This document shows, in pieces, positions 46,113 to 55,195 of a DNA stretch of 56,720 bases (position 1 is the stretch's first letter; every line of letters starts with the position of its first letter). Location: contig NZ_SMAF01000019.1 in NCBI RefSeq assembly GCF_004343305.1, positions 1 through 56,720 of the forward strand, given 5' to 3'. A program made the position numbers and the translations under genes. Source of the DNA: Pseudofulvimonas gallinarii (GTDB lineage Bacteria > Pseudomonadota > Gammaproteobacteria > Xanthomonadales > UBA2363). The notes under the pieces are model-generated. The model was not told the origin of the DNA. It worked only from the letters and a program-made list of their open reading frames with translations, and made no database searches.

Positions 46113-46697
46113 TCAGGCTGCGGCGAACGGCGTGAATTCGCGCCGCAACAGGCCCATGACCAGGCCGTCCTGCGTTTCGCCGGCGACGCGCCAGCGCTCG
46201 CGCATCAGGCCTTCGTGCTGGAAGCCCAGGCGTTCCAGCAGCCGTTGCGAAGGTTCGTTGCGCGGATCGACGTCCGCCTCGACGCGCTCCATGCCCAGCG
46301 TGTCGAAGGTCCATGCGAGGGCGCGCGACACCGCTTCGCTGGCCAGGCCACGTCCCCAGCGATCCGGCGACAGGATGAAGCCGACTTCGCAGCGGCGATG
46401 TTCGGGCGAGAACAGGAACAGCGTGACGGTGCCGATCACGCGGTCGTCCCCGGGCGACGCGATCCCCCACTGCATGCCGCCGCGGCCGGCGAACCAGGCC
46501 AGGATCTGTTCGATGTAACCCGACGCCTGCGCCGGGTCGGTCATCGGCGGGCTGCTCCAGTAGCGCATGGCGCGCGGATCGGAAAACACAGCGTAGAGAT
46601 CGTCGCTGTCCGCTGGCGTCAGCGCGCGCAGGTACACGCGCTGCGCTTCAAGTCGCGGCATGACGGTCGGGAAGCTCCACTGCGCTGCGCTGTCCAT
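46113..46697 (-). CDS. GNAT N-acetyltransferase (RimJ/RimL-like)
   Basis: 194 residues with the full GNAT pattern of the RimJ/RimL group: TVMPRLEAQRVYLRALTPAD at the start, MRYWSSPPMTD, the acetyl-CoA strand VIGTVTLFLF, EVGFILSPDRWGRGLASEAVSRAL, ERVEADVDPRNEPSQRLLERLGFQHEG. The target could be a ribosomal-protein N terminus or a small molecule. The ATG at 46697 lies six bases after a CACAAT -10-like box with no Shine-Dalgarno sequence, suggesting a leaderless mRNA; longer upstream frames lack support. Confidence 0.9.
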   Translation of the reverse strand: MDSAAQWSFPTVMPRLEAQRVYLRALTPADSDDLYAVFSDPRAMRYWSSPPMTDPAQASGYIEQILAWFAGRGGMQWGIASPGDDRVIGTVTLFLFSPEHRRCEVGFILSPDRWGRGLASEAVSRALAWTFDTLGMERVEADVDPRNEPSQRLLERLGFQHEGLMRERWRVAGETQDGLVMGLLRREFTPFAAA

Positions 46698-46791
46698 GGC
46701 CGCATTGTGCGCGCTTTGCCCGCCGCCGGGTGCGCGTTGTGCGATCGTAACGCTGGCAAGGTCTTTCCTGCCTGGCCACCTGTGAGGGTAC

Positions 46792-47379
46792 TCAGGCCGC
46801 GTGCGCGAGCCGCCGCGGTTCCGGCAGGGCCGCGAGCGCATCGTTCATCGCCTTCTCGCGCGTCTCCGGCGACAGGTTGACACCCTGCGCGCGCACGACC
46901 TCGATGTCCTGGATGCCCAGGAATCCGAACAGGAAACGCAGGTAGCTTTCCTGGAAATCGCTCGCGCTGCCCGGCGCATGGACGCCGCCCTGTGCGATGG
47001 CGAGGATGACGCGCTTGCCGCCGGCCAGGCCTTCGGCGCCGTTGGCGGTGTACCGGAACGTCCTGCCGGCGACGGCAATGCGGTCGATCCAGGCCTTCAG
47101 CGTCGAGGGAATGCCGAAGTTGTACATCGGCACGCCGATCACGATCACGTCGGCGGCGAGGAAACCATCAAGGACAGCCCGGGCGCGATCGGCCTCGACC
47201 GGATCGGCGCCGGCCAGGCTGGCGGCGGTGAGGTGCGGCAGCGGGCTGGCGTCGAGGTCCAGATGTTCGACGTCCATATCAGGCCCGGCAGCCTGGAAAC
47301 GCGCCACGATGGCGGCGCTGAGGGTGCGGCTGACGCTGTGGTCGCCGAGCGCGCTGGCGTCGATATGAAGCAGTTTCAT
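46792..47379 (-). CDS. azoR: FMN-dependent NADH-azoreductase
   Basis: 195 residues, a flavodoxin-like fold. The flavin-binding N terminus LLHIDASALGDHSVSR, VPMYNFGIPSTLKAWIDRI and the C-terminal FLGIQDIEVVRAQG are typical of AzoR. The enzyme reduces quinones and azo compounds with NADH and often protects against electrophile stress. It is divergent from a LysR-type gene 126 bases away, which is very likely its regulator. GAGAG lies before the ATG. Confidence 0.94.
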   Translation of the reverse strand: MKLLHIDASALGDHSVSRTLSAAIVARFQAAGPDMDVEHLDLDASPLPHLTAASLAGADPVEADRARAVLDGFLAADVIVIGVPMYNFGIPSTLKAWIDRIAVAGRTFRYTANGAEGLAGGKRVILAIAQGGVHAPGSASDFQESYLRFLFGFLGIQDIEVVRAQGVNLSPETREKAMNDALAALPEPRRLAHAA

Positions 47380-47429
47380 GGACTCTCTCCCGGTCTGGAT
47401 GACATGGAATGAGTCTATGGGTGCATCTG

Positions 47430-47457
47430 GTTGCTGATAATCCGGTTAAAACGCAAC
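47430..47457. promoter_or_regulatory. LysR-type operator candidate between azoR and its regulator
   Basis: gttgc (47430-47434) and gcaac (47453-47457) form an inverted repeat with an 18-base spacer. Inside it, taatccggtta is itself nearly palindromic. The region is AT-rich for this genome. A TATGAT box at 47471-47476 can serve the regulator gene. The layout fits divergent control of both genes by the LysR protein. Confidence 0.5.
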
Positions 47458-47505
47458 GCCTCGTTCCGGATATGATCGCAATCAACGACCGCCCGGAGCC
47501 GCGCC

Positions 47506-48468
47506 ATGACACCTGCCGCCTCGCTCGACGACCTCTACTACTTCGCCAAAGTGGTCGATCACGGCGGTTTCGCCGCCGCCGGCCGCGCCCTGGGCATCCC
47601 CAAGTCGCGCCTGTCGCGCCATGTCGATGCCCTGGAGACGCAGCTCGGCATGCGCCTGCTGCAGCGCTCGACGCGGCGTTTCCAGGTCACCGATGTCGGC
47701 CGCGAGGTCCATCGCCATGCACTGGCCATGCTGGCGCAGGCCGAGGCCGCCTTCGAAGCGGCGGCGACGGCGCGCGCCGAACCCTGCGGCACCTTGCGCG
47801 TGGCCTGTCCCGTCGCCGTGGCCGGCACCATGCTGGCGCCCTGCCTGCCGGACTTCCTCGCCCGCTATCCGAAGGTGAACGTGCTCCTCGACGTCGACAA
47901 CCGTCGCGTCGATGTGCTCGCCGAAGGCTTCGATGCGGCGCTGCGCGTGCGCACCGTTCCCAGCGGCGAGGATGGACTCGTCATGCGCAGCTTCGCGCAG
48001 TTGGAGGAAGTGCTGGTCGCCAGTCCCGCCTACCTGCAGCGGCACGGCGTACCGGCGCACCCGGACGAACTGGCGGGCCATGCGACGCTGAGCTTCCAGA
48101 CCGACCACGACCGCCAGGCCTGGAGCCTGACGAATTCCGGCGGCGACACCGTGCGCGTCGAACACACGCCGCGCCTGCGCTGCCACAATTTCGCGGTGCT
48201 GCAGATGTCCGCCTATGCCGGCCACGGCATCGCGCTGCTGCCGGAAAGCACAGTTCGCGATGCGCTCGGCGCCGGCGTGCTGGTGCGCGTGCTGCCCGAA
48301 TGGCACCTGCCGCAGGGTGTATTCCACGTCGTGTTCCCGCATCGACGCGGCATGCTGCCGGCCGTGCGCGCCTTCATCGACTTCCTCGCCGAGACCATGC
48401 CGGCGGCCGCCAGTGGCGCCCCGCGCGATCCCTGCACCGAACAGATCCTCGCATCGGAGAAGCCCTGA
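47506..48468 (+). CDS. LysR family transcriptional regulator
   Basis: 320 residues. An N-terminal winged helix-turn-helix (LDDLYYFAKVVDHGGFAAAGRALGIPKSRLSRHVDALE) is followed by a LysR substrate-binding domain (GTLRVACPVAVAGTMLAPCLPDFLARYP ...). The sequence resembles the DsdC/YafC-like group that flanks azoreductase and quinone reductase genes. It is divergent from azoR and probably senses an electrophile or redox-active compound to control it. Confidence 0.93.
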   Translation: MTPAASLDDLYYFAKVVDHGGFAAAGRALGIPKSRLSRHVDALETQLGMRLLQRSTRRFQVTDVGREVHRHALAMLAQAEAAFEAAATARAEPCGTLRVACPVAVAGTMLAPCLPDFLARYPKVNVLLDVDNRRVDVLAEGFDAALRVRTVPSGEDGLVMRSFAQLEEVLVASPAYLQRHGVPAHPDELAGHATLSFQTDHDRQAWSLTNSGGDTVRVEHTPRLRCHNFAVLQMSAYAGHGIALLPESTVRDALGAGVLVRVLPEWHLPQGVFHVVFPHRRGMLPAVRAFIDFLAETMPAAASGAPRDPCTEQILASEKP

Positions 48469-48727
48469 CTGCTGCGGCCGCGCGCCAGTTCGCCGCCGCG
48501 CGCGACCCGCGATACGTCGTCATACGTCCAGATCGCCATCCGGCATCGCGCTATCAATGCGTGAGGCGGCGACACGGAGACATGCCCGCCATCGACACGA
48601 TCCGGAAAACGCCAGCGCCGCTGCGGTCCGGAACCGTCACAGGCGCCACGGCAACCTCGCCCCGTGACAGCCAGCGATGAAGCGGGACGCGTGCCAGCGC
48701 CGCGCTGCATCAGCCACGGTCGCCGCA

Positions 48728-49441
48728 TCATTCCGGCTCCAGCGCCTGCGCCGCGGCATCGTCGACTGGCTGCGCGCTGACGACATAGCGCAGCGGGCCG
48801 CCGGGCACGACGGCGTCGAAGGGCCAGCAGGTGACCAGCAGCAGGCGGTCGTCGCCGCTGTGGACGTCGATGCGTTCGTGGCGCGAGTCGGCGACGCGCG
48901 TGCCCGTCACCGCATAGCTGCGCGTACCGTGGACGCCGTCGAGTTGCAGGCGGTCGCCGGCCTGCAGTTGCGCCAGCCAGGCGAAGTGCGTGTCGCGATG
49001 ACCGCTGATAACGGTGATGCCGCCGCGACCGGGCACGCCGCTGGCCTGCGCCCAGCCGGGACCAAAGGCCAGCGCACGGCCGTCATCGCCGGCTAGCACG
49101 ATCTGCGCCTGCCGCAGGCGCGGTGCATGGATCTTCGCCACCGGCCAGGTGTCGGCCCAGGGCCAGGGCCGGTGCGTGCCGCCTTCGGCCAGCGTTTCAT
49201 TCCAGGCGCGTTCCAGCAGCACCTGCGCGAGCATCGCCTTGGCGTGGATCCAGCCGGCATGGGCGAGGCAGGACAGCGCGGCGGCCGACAGCAGCACGAC
49301 GGCGAGGCGCCGCCGGGAAACGTCCCTGTTCCCGGCGGGCTTGCGTGCACGGACGTCCCTGTCCGCGTGCCGACCGCGACCGGTGCGCATCGCCGCGTCG
49401 GGCATGGGGTGGCAGCGGCGCGTCGCAGTGAGGAGGCCCAT
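48728..49441 (-). CDS. Class GN sortase of a proteobacterial dedicated sortase system
   Basis: 237 residues. An Arg-rich N-terminal tail and one membrane anchor (RLAVVLLSAAALSCLAHAG) precede a sortase domain with catalytic His148 (ISGHRDTHF), Cys205 (VTCWPFDA) and Arg218 (GGPLRYV). AAGGA lies eight bases before the ATG. Class GN sortases serve one dedicated substrate, here the VIT/vWA protein encoded upstream on the same strand. It is the last gene of that unit; the two-component genes of the system diverge at the other end. Confidence 0.93.
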   Translation of the reverse strand: MGLLTATRRCHPMPDAAMRTGRGRHADRDVRARKPAGNRDVSRRRLAVVLLSAAALSCLAHAGWIHAKAMLAQVLLERAWNETLAEGGTHRPWPWADTWPVAKIHAPRLRQAQIVLAGDDGRALAFGPGWAQASGVPGRGGITVISGHRDTHFAWLAQLQAGDRLQLDGVHGTRSYAVTGTRVADSRHERIDVHSGDDRLLLVTCWPFDAVVPGGPLRYVVSAQPVDDAAAQALEPE

Positions 49442-49490
49442 GCGTGTCCTTCCGGTCCGGTGTTCGTTGTGACGGTTGAAGGGGTGAAGC

Positions 49491-49691
49491 TCAGAGCGGC
49501 TGCCAGTCGGCCATCGCGTCTTCGGCGCGACGCGCGCGCCAGATCCGCGGCCAGCCCGGCTGCGGCTGGCGATCCGGCATCGGCCGGAAGCCCATGCGGC
49601 GCAGCGCCAGCTGCAGCGAATGCGGCCGCGGGGTCTCGGCGGTATCGCCCTTCAGGGTTTCGATGCCGCGGGTGTCGAAGGTGAGGTCCAT
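49491..49691 (-). CDS. Small unknown protein between sortase and its target
   Basis: 66 residues, starting MDLTFDTRGIETLKGD behind AAGGAGA with ideal spacing; it ends RRAEDAMADWQPL. No signal peptide or membrane span. Composition is basic and Pro/Arg/Trp-rich in the middle. It lies 51 bases after the sortase-target gene and 49 bases before the sortase gene, all on one strand, so it should be co-transcribed. I do not recognise the family. Confidence 0.7.
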   Translation of the reverse strand: MDLTFDTRGIETLKGDTAETPRPHSLQLALRRMGFRPMPDRQPQPGWPRIWRARRAEDAMADWQPL

Positions 49692-49742
49692 GGTGTTCTC
49701 CTTGTTCCGTCCATCCATGTCGATGCGACGCGCGCAGCGCGG

Positions 49743-51824
49743 TCAGTCAATGTCCTTGCGCAGGCGTCCGGGCGCGGGCGTCTCCTCGCGACGCCGACCC
49801 ATCAAGGCCAGCGCCAGCACCGCCAGCAGCAGGCCGAGGCCCAGGCTCAGGCGCGCGCCGGTGGAACCGTTCGCGTAGGCCAGGCCGTTCGGCGCCGCGT
49901 TGGCGAAGGCGGCGGAAGCGAGGTCGGCATCGACCGGACGCACCGGCGTGCGGTCGACCGCAACCAGGCTGGTGTAGCGGCTCACCAGGCCATGGCGCAG
50001 CGCGACTTCGAGGATCCGGGCGCGGATGTCCTCCTCGCTGGCGCCGTCGCGCAGCTGGTCGTCCAGCTCGGTGATCCGGGCGCGTGCCCAGAGCCGGGCG
50101 ATGCCGCGACCGTCGGCGCGCGTCGCGGTGAGCAGGTCCACCGCGTCGCGCCAGCCCTGGTGGCGGCCCTGGCCTCGCGCCTCGATGCGGCCGGCGGGTG
50201 ACGACAGCTTTGCGACCACGCGCAGCGGCTCGCCGACATAGAGGTCGGGCAGGCGCGAGGGATACATCTCGGCGACGCCCGGCCAGCGGATGTCGAGGTC
50301 TCGCAGCGCCGGCTGGTCGAGCCGGGCCAGCAGCGCGTCGGTGCGCGCGCGGACTTCGCCGGTGTCGCGCACCATCACCTGCGCACCGCGGCCCAGTTCG
50401 ACGGCACGCCGCAGGAAGTGTTCGTTCGGCGCACTGCCGATGCCGACCGCGAACAGGCGCGCCTCGTCGCGGCGCGATTCGATGTAGGCCAGGAGCTGCT
50501 GCTCGTTGTCGATGCCGGCGTCGGTCATCAGCACGATCTGGCGCAGGTAGCCCGGCGTCGCGGCATCGGCCAACGCCAGTTCCAGCGCCGGCAGCAGCTC
50601 GGTACCGCCTTCCGCCTTCAGCCGCTGCACGAAGCGGCGCGCATGGGCGACATTGTCGGCACTGGCGGGCACGGCGTGCTCGAACACCGCTTCGGTGGTG
50701 TGGTCGAAACGGATCACGTTGAAGCGGTCGTCCGGACGCAGGCGCGACAGCGCGCGGTCGAGCGCGGCGATGGCCTGGACCATCGGCTCGCCGTACATGG
50801 AGCCGGAGTTGTCGATCACCAGGATCAGCTCGCGCGGCACCGGCTCCACCGGCACCGTCGGCGGCACCAGCATCAGCTGCGCGTAGAACTCGCCCTCGAC
50901 TTCCTCGACGAACAGCGACTGCTGCGGCACCGCGCTGGCGCGCGGCGTCCAGCGCAGCTCGAAGTCGCGGTCGCTGGCCTCGACCAGGTTCGCCAGGCGC
51001 ACGCGGTAGCCGCGTCCGGCCGGTTCCACTTCGATGGCATGGCTGGGGCTGGTGACGCTGGCCAGTGGCAGGCCGGCGTCGAGATCGACGCTGATGCTGA
51101 CGTTCGGCTCGTAGGTCATGCCCAGGTCGATGGCGCTGTCCTCGGCGTTGCGCACCACCGCCGGCACGTCCAGCGCCTCGAGCGTGTCCAGGCCCTTGCT
51201 CTGGTAGCGCGGCACCAGCGTCAGCGGCAGCGCCACCGAGAACGCGCCGTCGCTGAAGTCCACCGACTGCCAGTAGCCGATGTGGATCTCGACCGATTCG
51301 CCCGGGCCGATGTTGGCGACCGCGGTGTTGAACAGGTTCGGGCGGTTCTGCTCGACCAGGCTGGCGCTGCGGCCGGACGCTGCGGCGGCCGCGTATTCGG
51401 CCTGCGCCTGCGCCTTCTCGCGGATCTCGCCTTCGATGATGCGGTCGCCGACCAGCAGGCGCAGCGCGCCAACGGCGGCATCGCCGGGCAGCGGCAGCAG
51501 GTAGCGGCCTTCCAGCCACTCGCCGCTGTCGTTGTGGAAGCGCTGCGTCACCGTCACCTCCGCGAGCAGGCCGCGGATGCGGTAGTCGACTTCGGTTTCC
51601 AGCGCCACGGTTTCGCGCCAGTCGCCGCCCTGCGGACGCACCAGCAGGCCTTCCGGGCCGTCGGCGGCACGCGCCTGCGCGGCGACCGACGCCAGCAGCG
51701 CCAGCCAGGCGGCGATGCGCAGGCCGCGCCGTTCCGGCGTCCGGCTGCGCATGCACCTGGGAACGACATGGACCGCCCTGGCGCGGGCCGCGGTGTCGAT
51801 CGGGATGGTCGGGGTCTGCATCAT
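49743..51824 (-). CDS. Dedicated sortase target protein with VIT and vWA domains
   Basis: 693 residues. The ATG at 51824 has GGAG nine bases before it and gives an extended (~54-residue) signal peptide ending VAAQARA-AD. A VIT domain follows (about 60-190: VDYRIRGLLAEVTVTQRFHNDS, EGRYLLPLPGDAAVGAL), then a vWA domain with the MIDAS motif DNSGSMYGEP (about 340) and LMTDAGIDNEQ. The C terminus has a membrane span and basic tail (LSLGLGLLLAVLALALMGRRREE) as a cell-surface sorting signal, but the residues before it are LAYANGSTGAR rather than the LPxTxT-type box expected. Matches the marine proteobacterial sortase target family in layout. Confidence 0.9.
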   Translation of the reverse strand: MMQTPTIPIDTAARARAVHVVPRCMRSRTPERRGLRIAAWLALLASVAAQARAADGPEGLLVRPQGGDWRETVALETEVDYRIRGLLAEVTVTQRFHNDSGEWLEGRYLLPLPGDAAVGALRLLVGDRIIEGEIREKAQAQAEYAAAAASGRSASLVEQNRPNLFNTAVANIGPGESVEIHIGYWQSVDFSDGAFSVALPLTLVPRYQSKGLDTLEALDVPAVVRNAEDSAIDLGMTYEPNVSISVDLDAGLPLASVTSPSHAIEVEPAGRGYRVRLANLVEASDRDFELRWTPRASAVPQQSLFVEEVEGEFYAQLMLVPPTVPVEPVPRELILVIDNSGSMYGEPMVQAIAALDRALSRLRPDDRFNVIRFDHTTEAVFEHAVPASADNVAHARRFVQRLKAEGGTELLPALELALADAATPGYLRQIVLMTDAGIDNEQQLLAYIESRRDEARLFAVGIGSAPNEHFLRRAVELGRGAQVMVRDTGEVRARTDALLARLDQPALRDLDIRWPGVAEMYPSRLPDLYVGEPLRVVAKLSSPAGRIEARGQGRHQGWRDAVDLLTATRADGRGIARLWARARITELDDQLRDGASEEDIRARILEVALRHGLVSRYTSLVAVDRTPVRPVDADLASAAFANAAPNGLAYANGSTGARLSLGLGLLLAVLALALMGRRREETPAPGRLRKDID

Positions 51825-51954
51825 GGTCGGCGTCTCCGGTTGGGGCGTGACCATTGCAGCGCCGCCATCTGCCCCAACCGTGGCGGTCGCGGGCAGGGCG
51901 CTGGCGAGTTGTGGCGATTTGCGGGCAGCCGGCCGCGCGCCGCCGGGTGGCGGT

Positions 51955-51960
51955 TATGCT
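51955..51960 (+). promoter_or_regulatory. Candidate -10 box giving a near-leaderless pdsR mRNA
   Basis: TATGCTTGCCGC, identical to the sequence at 9207, ends just before the ATG at 51969; only eight bases separate the box from the start codon. No Shine-Dalgarno sequence is visible. Confidence 0.4.
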
Positions 51961-51968
51961 TGCCGCCC

Positions 51969-52658
51969 ATGAGTTACCGCATCGCCATCGTCGAGGACGA
52001 ACCGGCCATCCGCGCCAATTACGCCGAGGCCCTGCGCCGCTACGGCTACCAGGTCAGCGATTTCCCCGACCGCGCCAGCGCGCTGCAGGCCTTCGCGCAG
52101 GCGCTGCCCGACCTGGTGCTGATCGATGTCGGGCTGGGCGACGAGGCCGAAGGCGGCTTCGACCTCTGCCGCGACCTGCGCGCCCGCGTGCCGCACCTGC
52201 CGATCCTTTTCCTGACCGCGCGCGATTCCGATCTCGACGTGATCTCTGGTCTGCGGCTCGGCGCCGACGACTACCTCAGCAAGGCGATCAGCCTGCCGCA
52301 GCTCACCGCCCGCGTGCAGGCGCTGTTCCGCCGCCTGGAGGCACTGCGCGCGCCGGTCGCCAAGGAGTCGGTGCTGCGCCTGCGCGCGCTGCGCGTCGAA
52401 GTCGAGCGCATGCGCGTCAGCTGGAACGACCAGGACGTGCCGCTGACGGTGACCGAGTTCTGGATGGTGCACGCACTGGTGCGCTACCCCGGCCACGTCA
52501 AGAGTCGCGAACAGCTGATGCGCGAGGCGCAGATCGTCGTCGATGACGCCACGGTGACCTCGCACGTGAAGCGCATCCGCCGCAAGTTCGAAGCGCTGGA
52601 CGCCGGTTTCGACGAGATCGAGACCATGCACGGCGCCGGCTACCGCTGGCGGCCGTGA
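51969..52658 (+). CDS. pdsR: Dedicated sortase system response regulator PdsR
   Basis: 229 residues. The receiver domain has acidic residues in VEDEPAI, phospho-acceptor Asp53 in VLIDVGLGD and the conserved Lys in LSKAIS. An OmpR/PhoB-type winged helix follows (LTVTEFWMVHALVRYPGHVKSREQLM ... VTSHVKRIRRKF). The gene diverges from the sortase-target gene and is followed 16 bases on by the kinase gene, the arrangement that defines this dedicated system. It probably controls expression of the sortase and its target. Confidence 0.93.
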   Translation: MSYRIAIVEDEPAIRANYAEALRRYGYQVSDFPDRASALQAFAQALPDLVLIDVGLGDEAEGGFDLCRDLRARVPHLPILFLTARDSDLDVISGLRLGADDYLSKAISLPQLTARVQALFRRLEALRAPVAKESVLRLRALRVEVERMRVSWNDQDVPLTVTEFWMVHALVRYPGHVKSREQLMREAQIVVDDATVTSHVKRIRRKFEALDAGFDEIETMHGAGYRWRP

Positions 52659-52674
52659 CGGCGCGACGCCCTTC

Positions 52675-54702
52675 ATGAAACTGCGCGGCAAGCTGCTGCT
52701 GGTGGCGCTCAGCGTCCTCGTCCTGCCATGGGCGGGCTGGCAGCTGCTGCACCTGCTCGGCGACGTGCTGCGTGAAGGCGAGGAACAGGCCTTGCGTGCG
52801 ACCGCCGAAGCGGTGGCACGTGGATTGTCGCTGCGTCCGGCGCAGTTGCCGGCGGCGGGCGAGGGCGTATTCGCACCGGCGCTGTTGCGCGCGCCGCGAC
52901 TGGACGGCCGCGTCGATGACTGGTCTGGCGCCGATGCCAGCTACGCCTTGCAGGGCGACGGCGACGCCTCGGCCTCGATCCGTTTCGGCAGCGTCGACGA
53001 CACGCTCTACCTGTTCATCCGCGTCGCCGATGCCAGCCGCCAGCGCGGCGACGCGCACTGGCGGATCGTCGACCGCCTCGACCATGTCCGCCTCGACCTG
53101 CACGGCCGGCAGGGCGTGGTCGAACTGCGCCTGGCCAATTCCGCCAGCGGCGTGCTGATCGCCACCGGCAGCGACGGCGCGACGTTGCCGGTGCAGCTGC
53201 GCGGCACCTGGCTCGACACCCCGGACGGTTACGCCATCGAACTGGCGCTGCCGCAGGGCTACGCCTTGCGCGCGTTGTCGGTGCGCGTCGTCGACGCTGC
53301 CGAAGAACGTCCGCCGCAGGTGCTGGTAAACGCCGGCAGCGCCGATGCGCCGGTGAGCTGGCCAGTGCTGACCGAGTCACCGGCACTGGCCGGTTCACTG
53401 TCGCAACTGCTGCCACCGGGCACCCAGGCGCAGCTGCGCGAGCGCGGCGGATGGCGCATCGCCCGCGCCGGCTCACTGGCCGACCGCAGCCAGGCGCCCA
53501 CCGTGCCGGCGTGGCGGCGCTGGCTGTACCAGCGCGTGCTGTTCAAGCCCGTGCTCGGCGATGCCGAAGCGCCGGTGCAAGCAGATGACTACGCCGCGTC
53601 GGATGACCACGACAGCGATATCGACGATGCCGATCCCCTGGCGTGGTACCGCAGCGACGGCGCCGACCACGCGGTGCTCGCCGTCACCGTGCCGGTCACC
53701 GTGGCCGGCGAGACGCGCGCGCAACTGCAGGTGCAGCGGCGCAGCGATGCGCTGATGCGCCTCACCGACCAGGCCTTCTCCGGCCTGCTGATGCTGACGC
53801 TGCTGGCGCTGGCCGCGGTGGTCGTCGGCCTGGTGCTGTTCGCAGGCCGGCTCAGCGCGCGCATCCGCCACCTGCGCGACGCCGCCGGCACCGCGCTGGA
53901 CCGCGACGGCCGCGTACGCGCGTTCCCCGTGTCCAGCGCGCGCGACGAGATCGGCGACCTGTCACGCAGCTTCGCCGCGCTGCTCGGCGAAGTCGGCGTC
54001 TATACCGGCTACCTGCGCAGCCTGGCCGGCAAGCTCAGCCACGAACTCAACACGCCCATTGCCATCGTTCGCACCTCGCTGGAAAACCTCGAGGCCGACC
54101 CGCAGGGCCCGTCCGCAGCCACCTATCTGGAACGTGCGCGCGGCGGCATCGAACGCCTCGGCGCACTGGTGCGCGCCATGAGCGAGGCGACGCGCATCGA
54201 ACACGCCATCGCCGGCGCCGAGCTGGAAACCTTCGACCTGCGCGCGCTGGTCGCCGACTGCGCCGAAGGCTACCGGCCGCTGCTGTCCCCGCGCGACCTG
54301 CGCCTGGAACTGCCGGCCACGCCGCTGCGCCTGCATGGCGCGCCCGAACTCGTCGCCCAGGCGCTCGACAAGCTGATCGACAACGCCATCGGCTTCTGCC
54401 CCGACGACGGCTGGATCCGCATCGGCCTCGCCGCCGAAGGCGACGGCGCCCGCCTCTCCGTCGCCAACCGCGGCCCGCTGCTGCCGGCCGCCATGCGCGA
54501 CAAGCTGTTCGACTCGCTGGTCAGCCTGCGCGAGAAGAGCCGCGACGGCGGCGTACATCTTGGTTTTGGCCTCTACGTCGTCAAGCTCGTCACCGACCTG
54601 CACCGGGGGCGGGTTGAGGCCGCCGACCTGCCGGCCGGCAATGGCGTGGAGTTCATTCTGCACCTGCGCGGCGCCGTCGAAGGAATGGCTGGCAAGGACT
54701 GA
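52675..54702 (+). CDS. pdsS: Dedicated sortase system histidine kinase PdsS
   Basis: 675 residues. One N-terminal span (LLLVALSVLVLPWAGWQLLHLLG) and a large periplasmic sensor with a carbohydrate-binding-like jelly-roll (RLDGRVDDWSGADASYALQGD ... TLYLFIRVADASR) are followed by a second span (LLMLTLLALAAVVVGLVLFAG), HAMP, HisKA with His456 in GKLSHELNTPIAIV, and HATPase (DKLIDNAIGFCPDDGW, LGFGLYVVKLV). Length and layout match the kinase of proteobacterial dedicated sortase systems. The OmpA-like partner PdsO often found with it is not in the window. Confidence 0.93.
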   Translation: MKLRGKLLLVALSVLVLPWAGWQLLHLLGDVLREGEEQALRATAEAVARGLSLRPAQLPAAGEGVFAPALLRAPRLDGRVDDWSGADASYALQGDGDASASIRFGSVDDTLYLFIRVADASRQRGDAHWRIVDRLDHVRLDLHGRQGVVELRLANSASGVLIATGSDGATLPVQLRGTWLDTPDGYAIELALPQGYALRALSVRVVDAAEERPPQVLVNAGSADAPVSWPVLTESPALAGSLSQLLPPGTQAQLRERGGWRIARAGSLADRSQAPTVPAWRRWLYQRVLFKPVLGDAEAPVQADDYAASDDHDSDIDDADPLAWYRSDGADHAVLAVTVPVTVAGETRAQLQVQRRSDALMRLTDQAFSGLLMLTLLALAAVVVGLVLFAGRLSARIRHLRDAAGTALDRDGRVRAFPVSSARDEIGDLSRSFAALLGEVGVYTGYLRSLAGKLSHELNTPIAIVRTSLENLEADPQGPSAATYLERARGGIERLGALVRAMSEATRIEHAIAGAELETFDLRALVADCAEGYRPLLSPRDLRLELPATPLRLHGAPELVAQALDKLIDNAIGFCPDDGWIRIGLAAEGDGARLSVANRGPLLPAAMRDKLFDSLVSLREKSRDGGVHLGFGLYVVKLVTDLHRGRVEAADLPAGNGVEFILHLRGAVEGMAGKD

Positions 54703-55195
54703 GATCGCAGCCAGGCGCGCGGGCCGCGATGCGGATTGGGAGCCGGTGTGCGCCCGGCCATGAGATGGACGCACCACCAGTAACCTCGGCAGCTCCCATG
54801 TCCGCATTCTGGCCTTCTCAGTGGGTGTACCTGTTCGACCGTGCCCGGGGCCCTCTCGATCAATACAGGGTGTCCCGTTCATGCAGGTAATTCAGGCACA
54901 AACGTCGGGGACTTCATCCAACGACGAAAGCCGTACCAGCTGCACATCAGCACGGCAGCGACGTCAGTCATGACGGTGACTTCACCGTGATAACGCATAA
55001 CACTGCACCCATGCCGGATAACTCCTAAAGCGGGGGCCACGTCGACGCCAGCCTCGGTCGCATGCGCCATTGATCCCATTGGATAATTTCGGATTGACGC
55101 GACCTGACGAGGCAAGCTACAACATGCGCTACGCCCCACTTCGGGGTCTAATAGTAGTTAGCCTTTCACCGACAATCGATGCAAGAGGGCGGGTT
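54703..55195. other. Transition from chromosome to low-GC cassette DNA
   Basis: No convincing gene. GC falls sharply from about 54880 onward. A perfect inverted repeat, acggtga-ct-tcaccgt, lies at 54973-54988. gttagcc at 55156-55162 resembles the inner core of an attC site, but the sequence before it does not fold like one. If the next gene is a cassette, its upstream recombination site is either degraded or here in unrecognised form. Confidence 0.4.

Noticed and set aside
54879-55139. 86-codon minus-strand frame between pdsS and the first cassette
   Set aside because: GTG start without a ribosome-binding site and no family signature; the segment MTDVAAVLMCSWYGFRRW looks somewhat protein-like but support is too thin to annotate.
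55131-55162. Possible attC site just upstream of the first cassette gene (gcccc-actt-cgggg hairpin followed by gttagcc)
   Set aside because: The final box does not fit GTTRRRY and the outer arms do not pair, so it was not annotated as an attC site.
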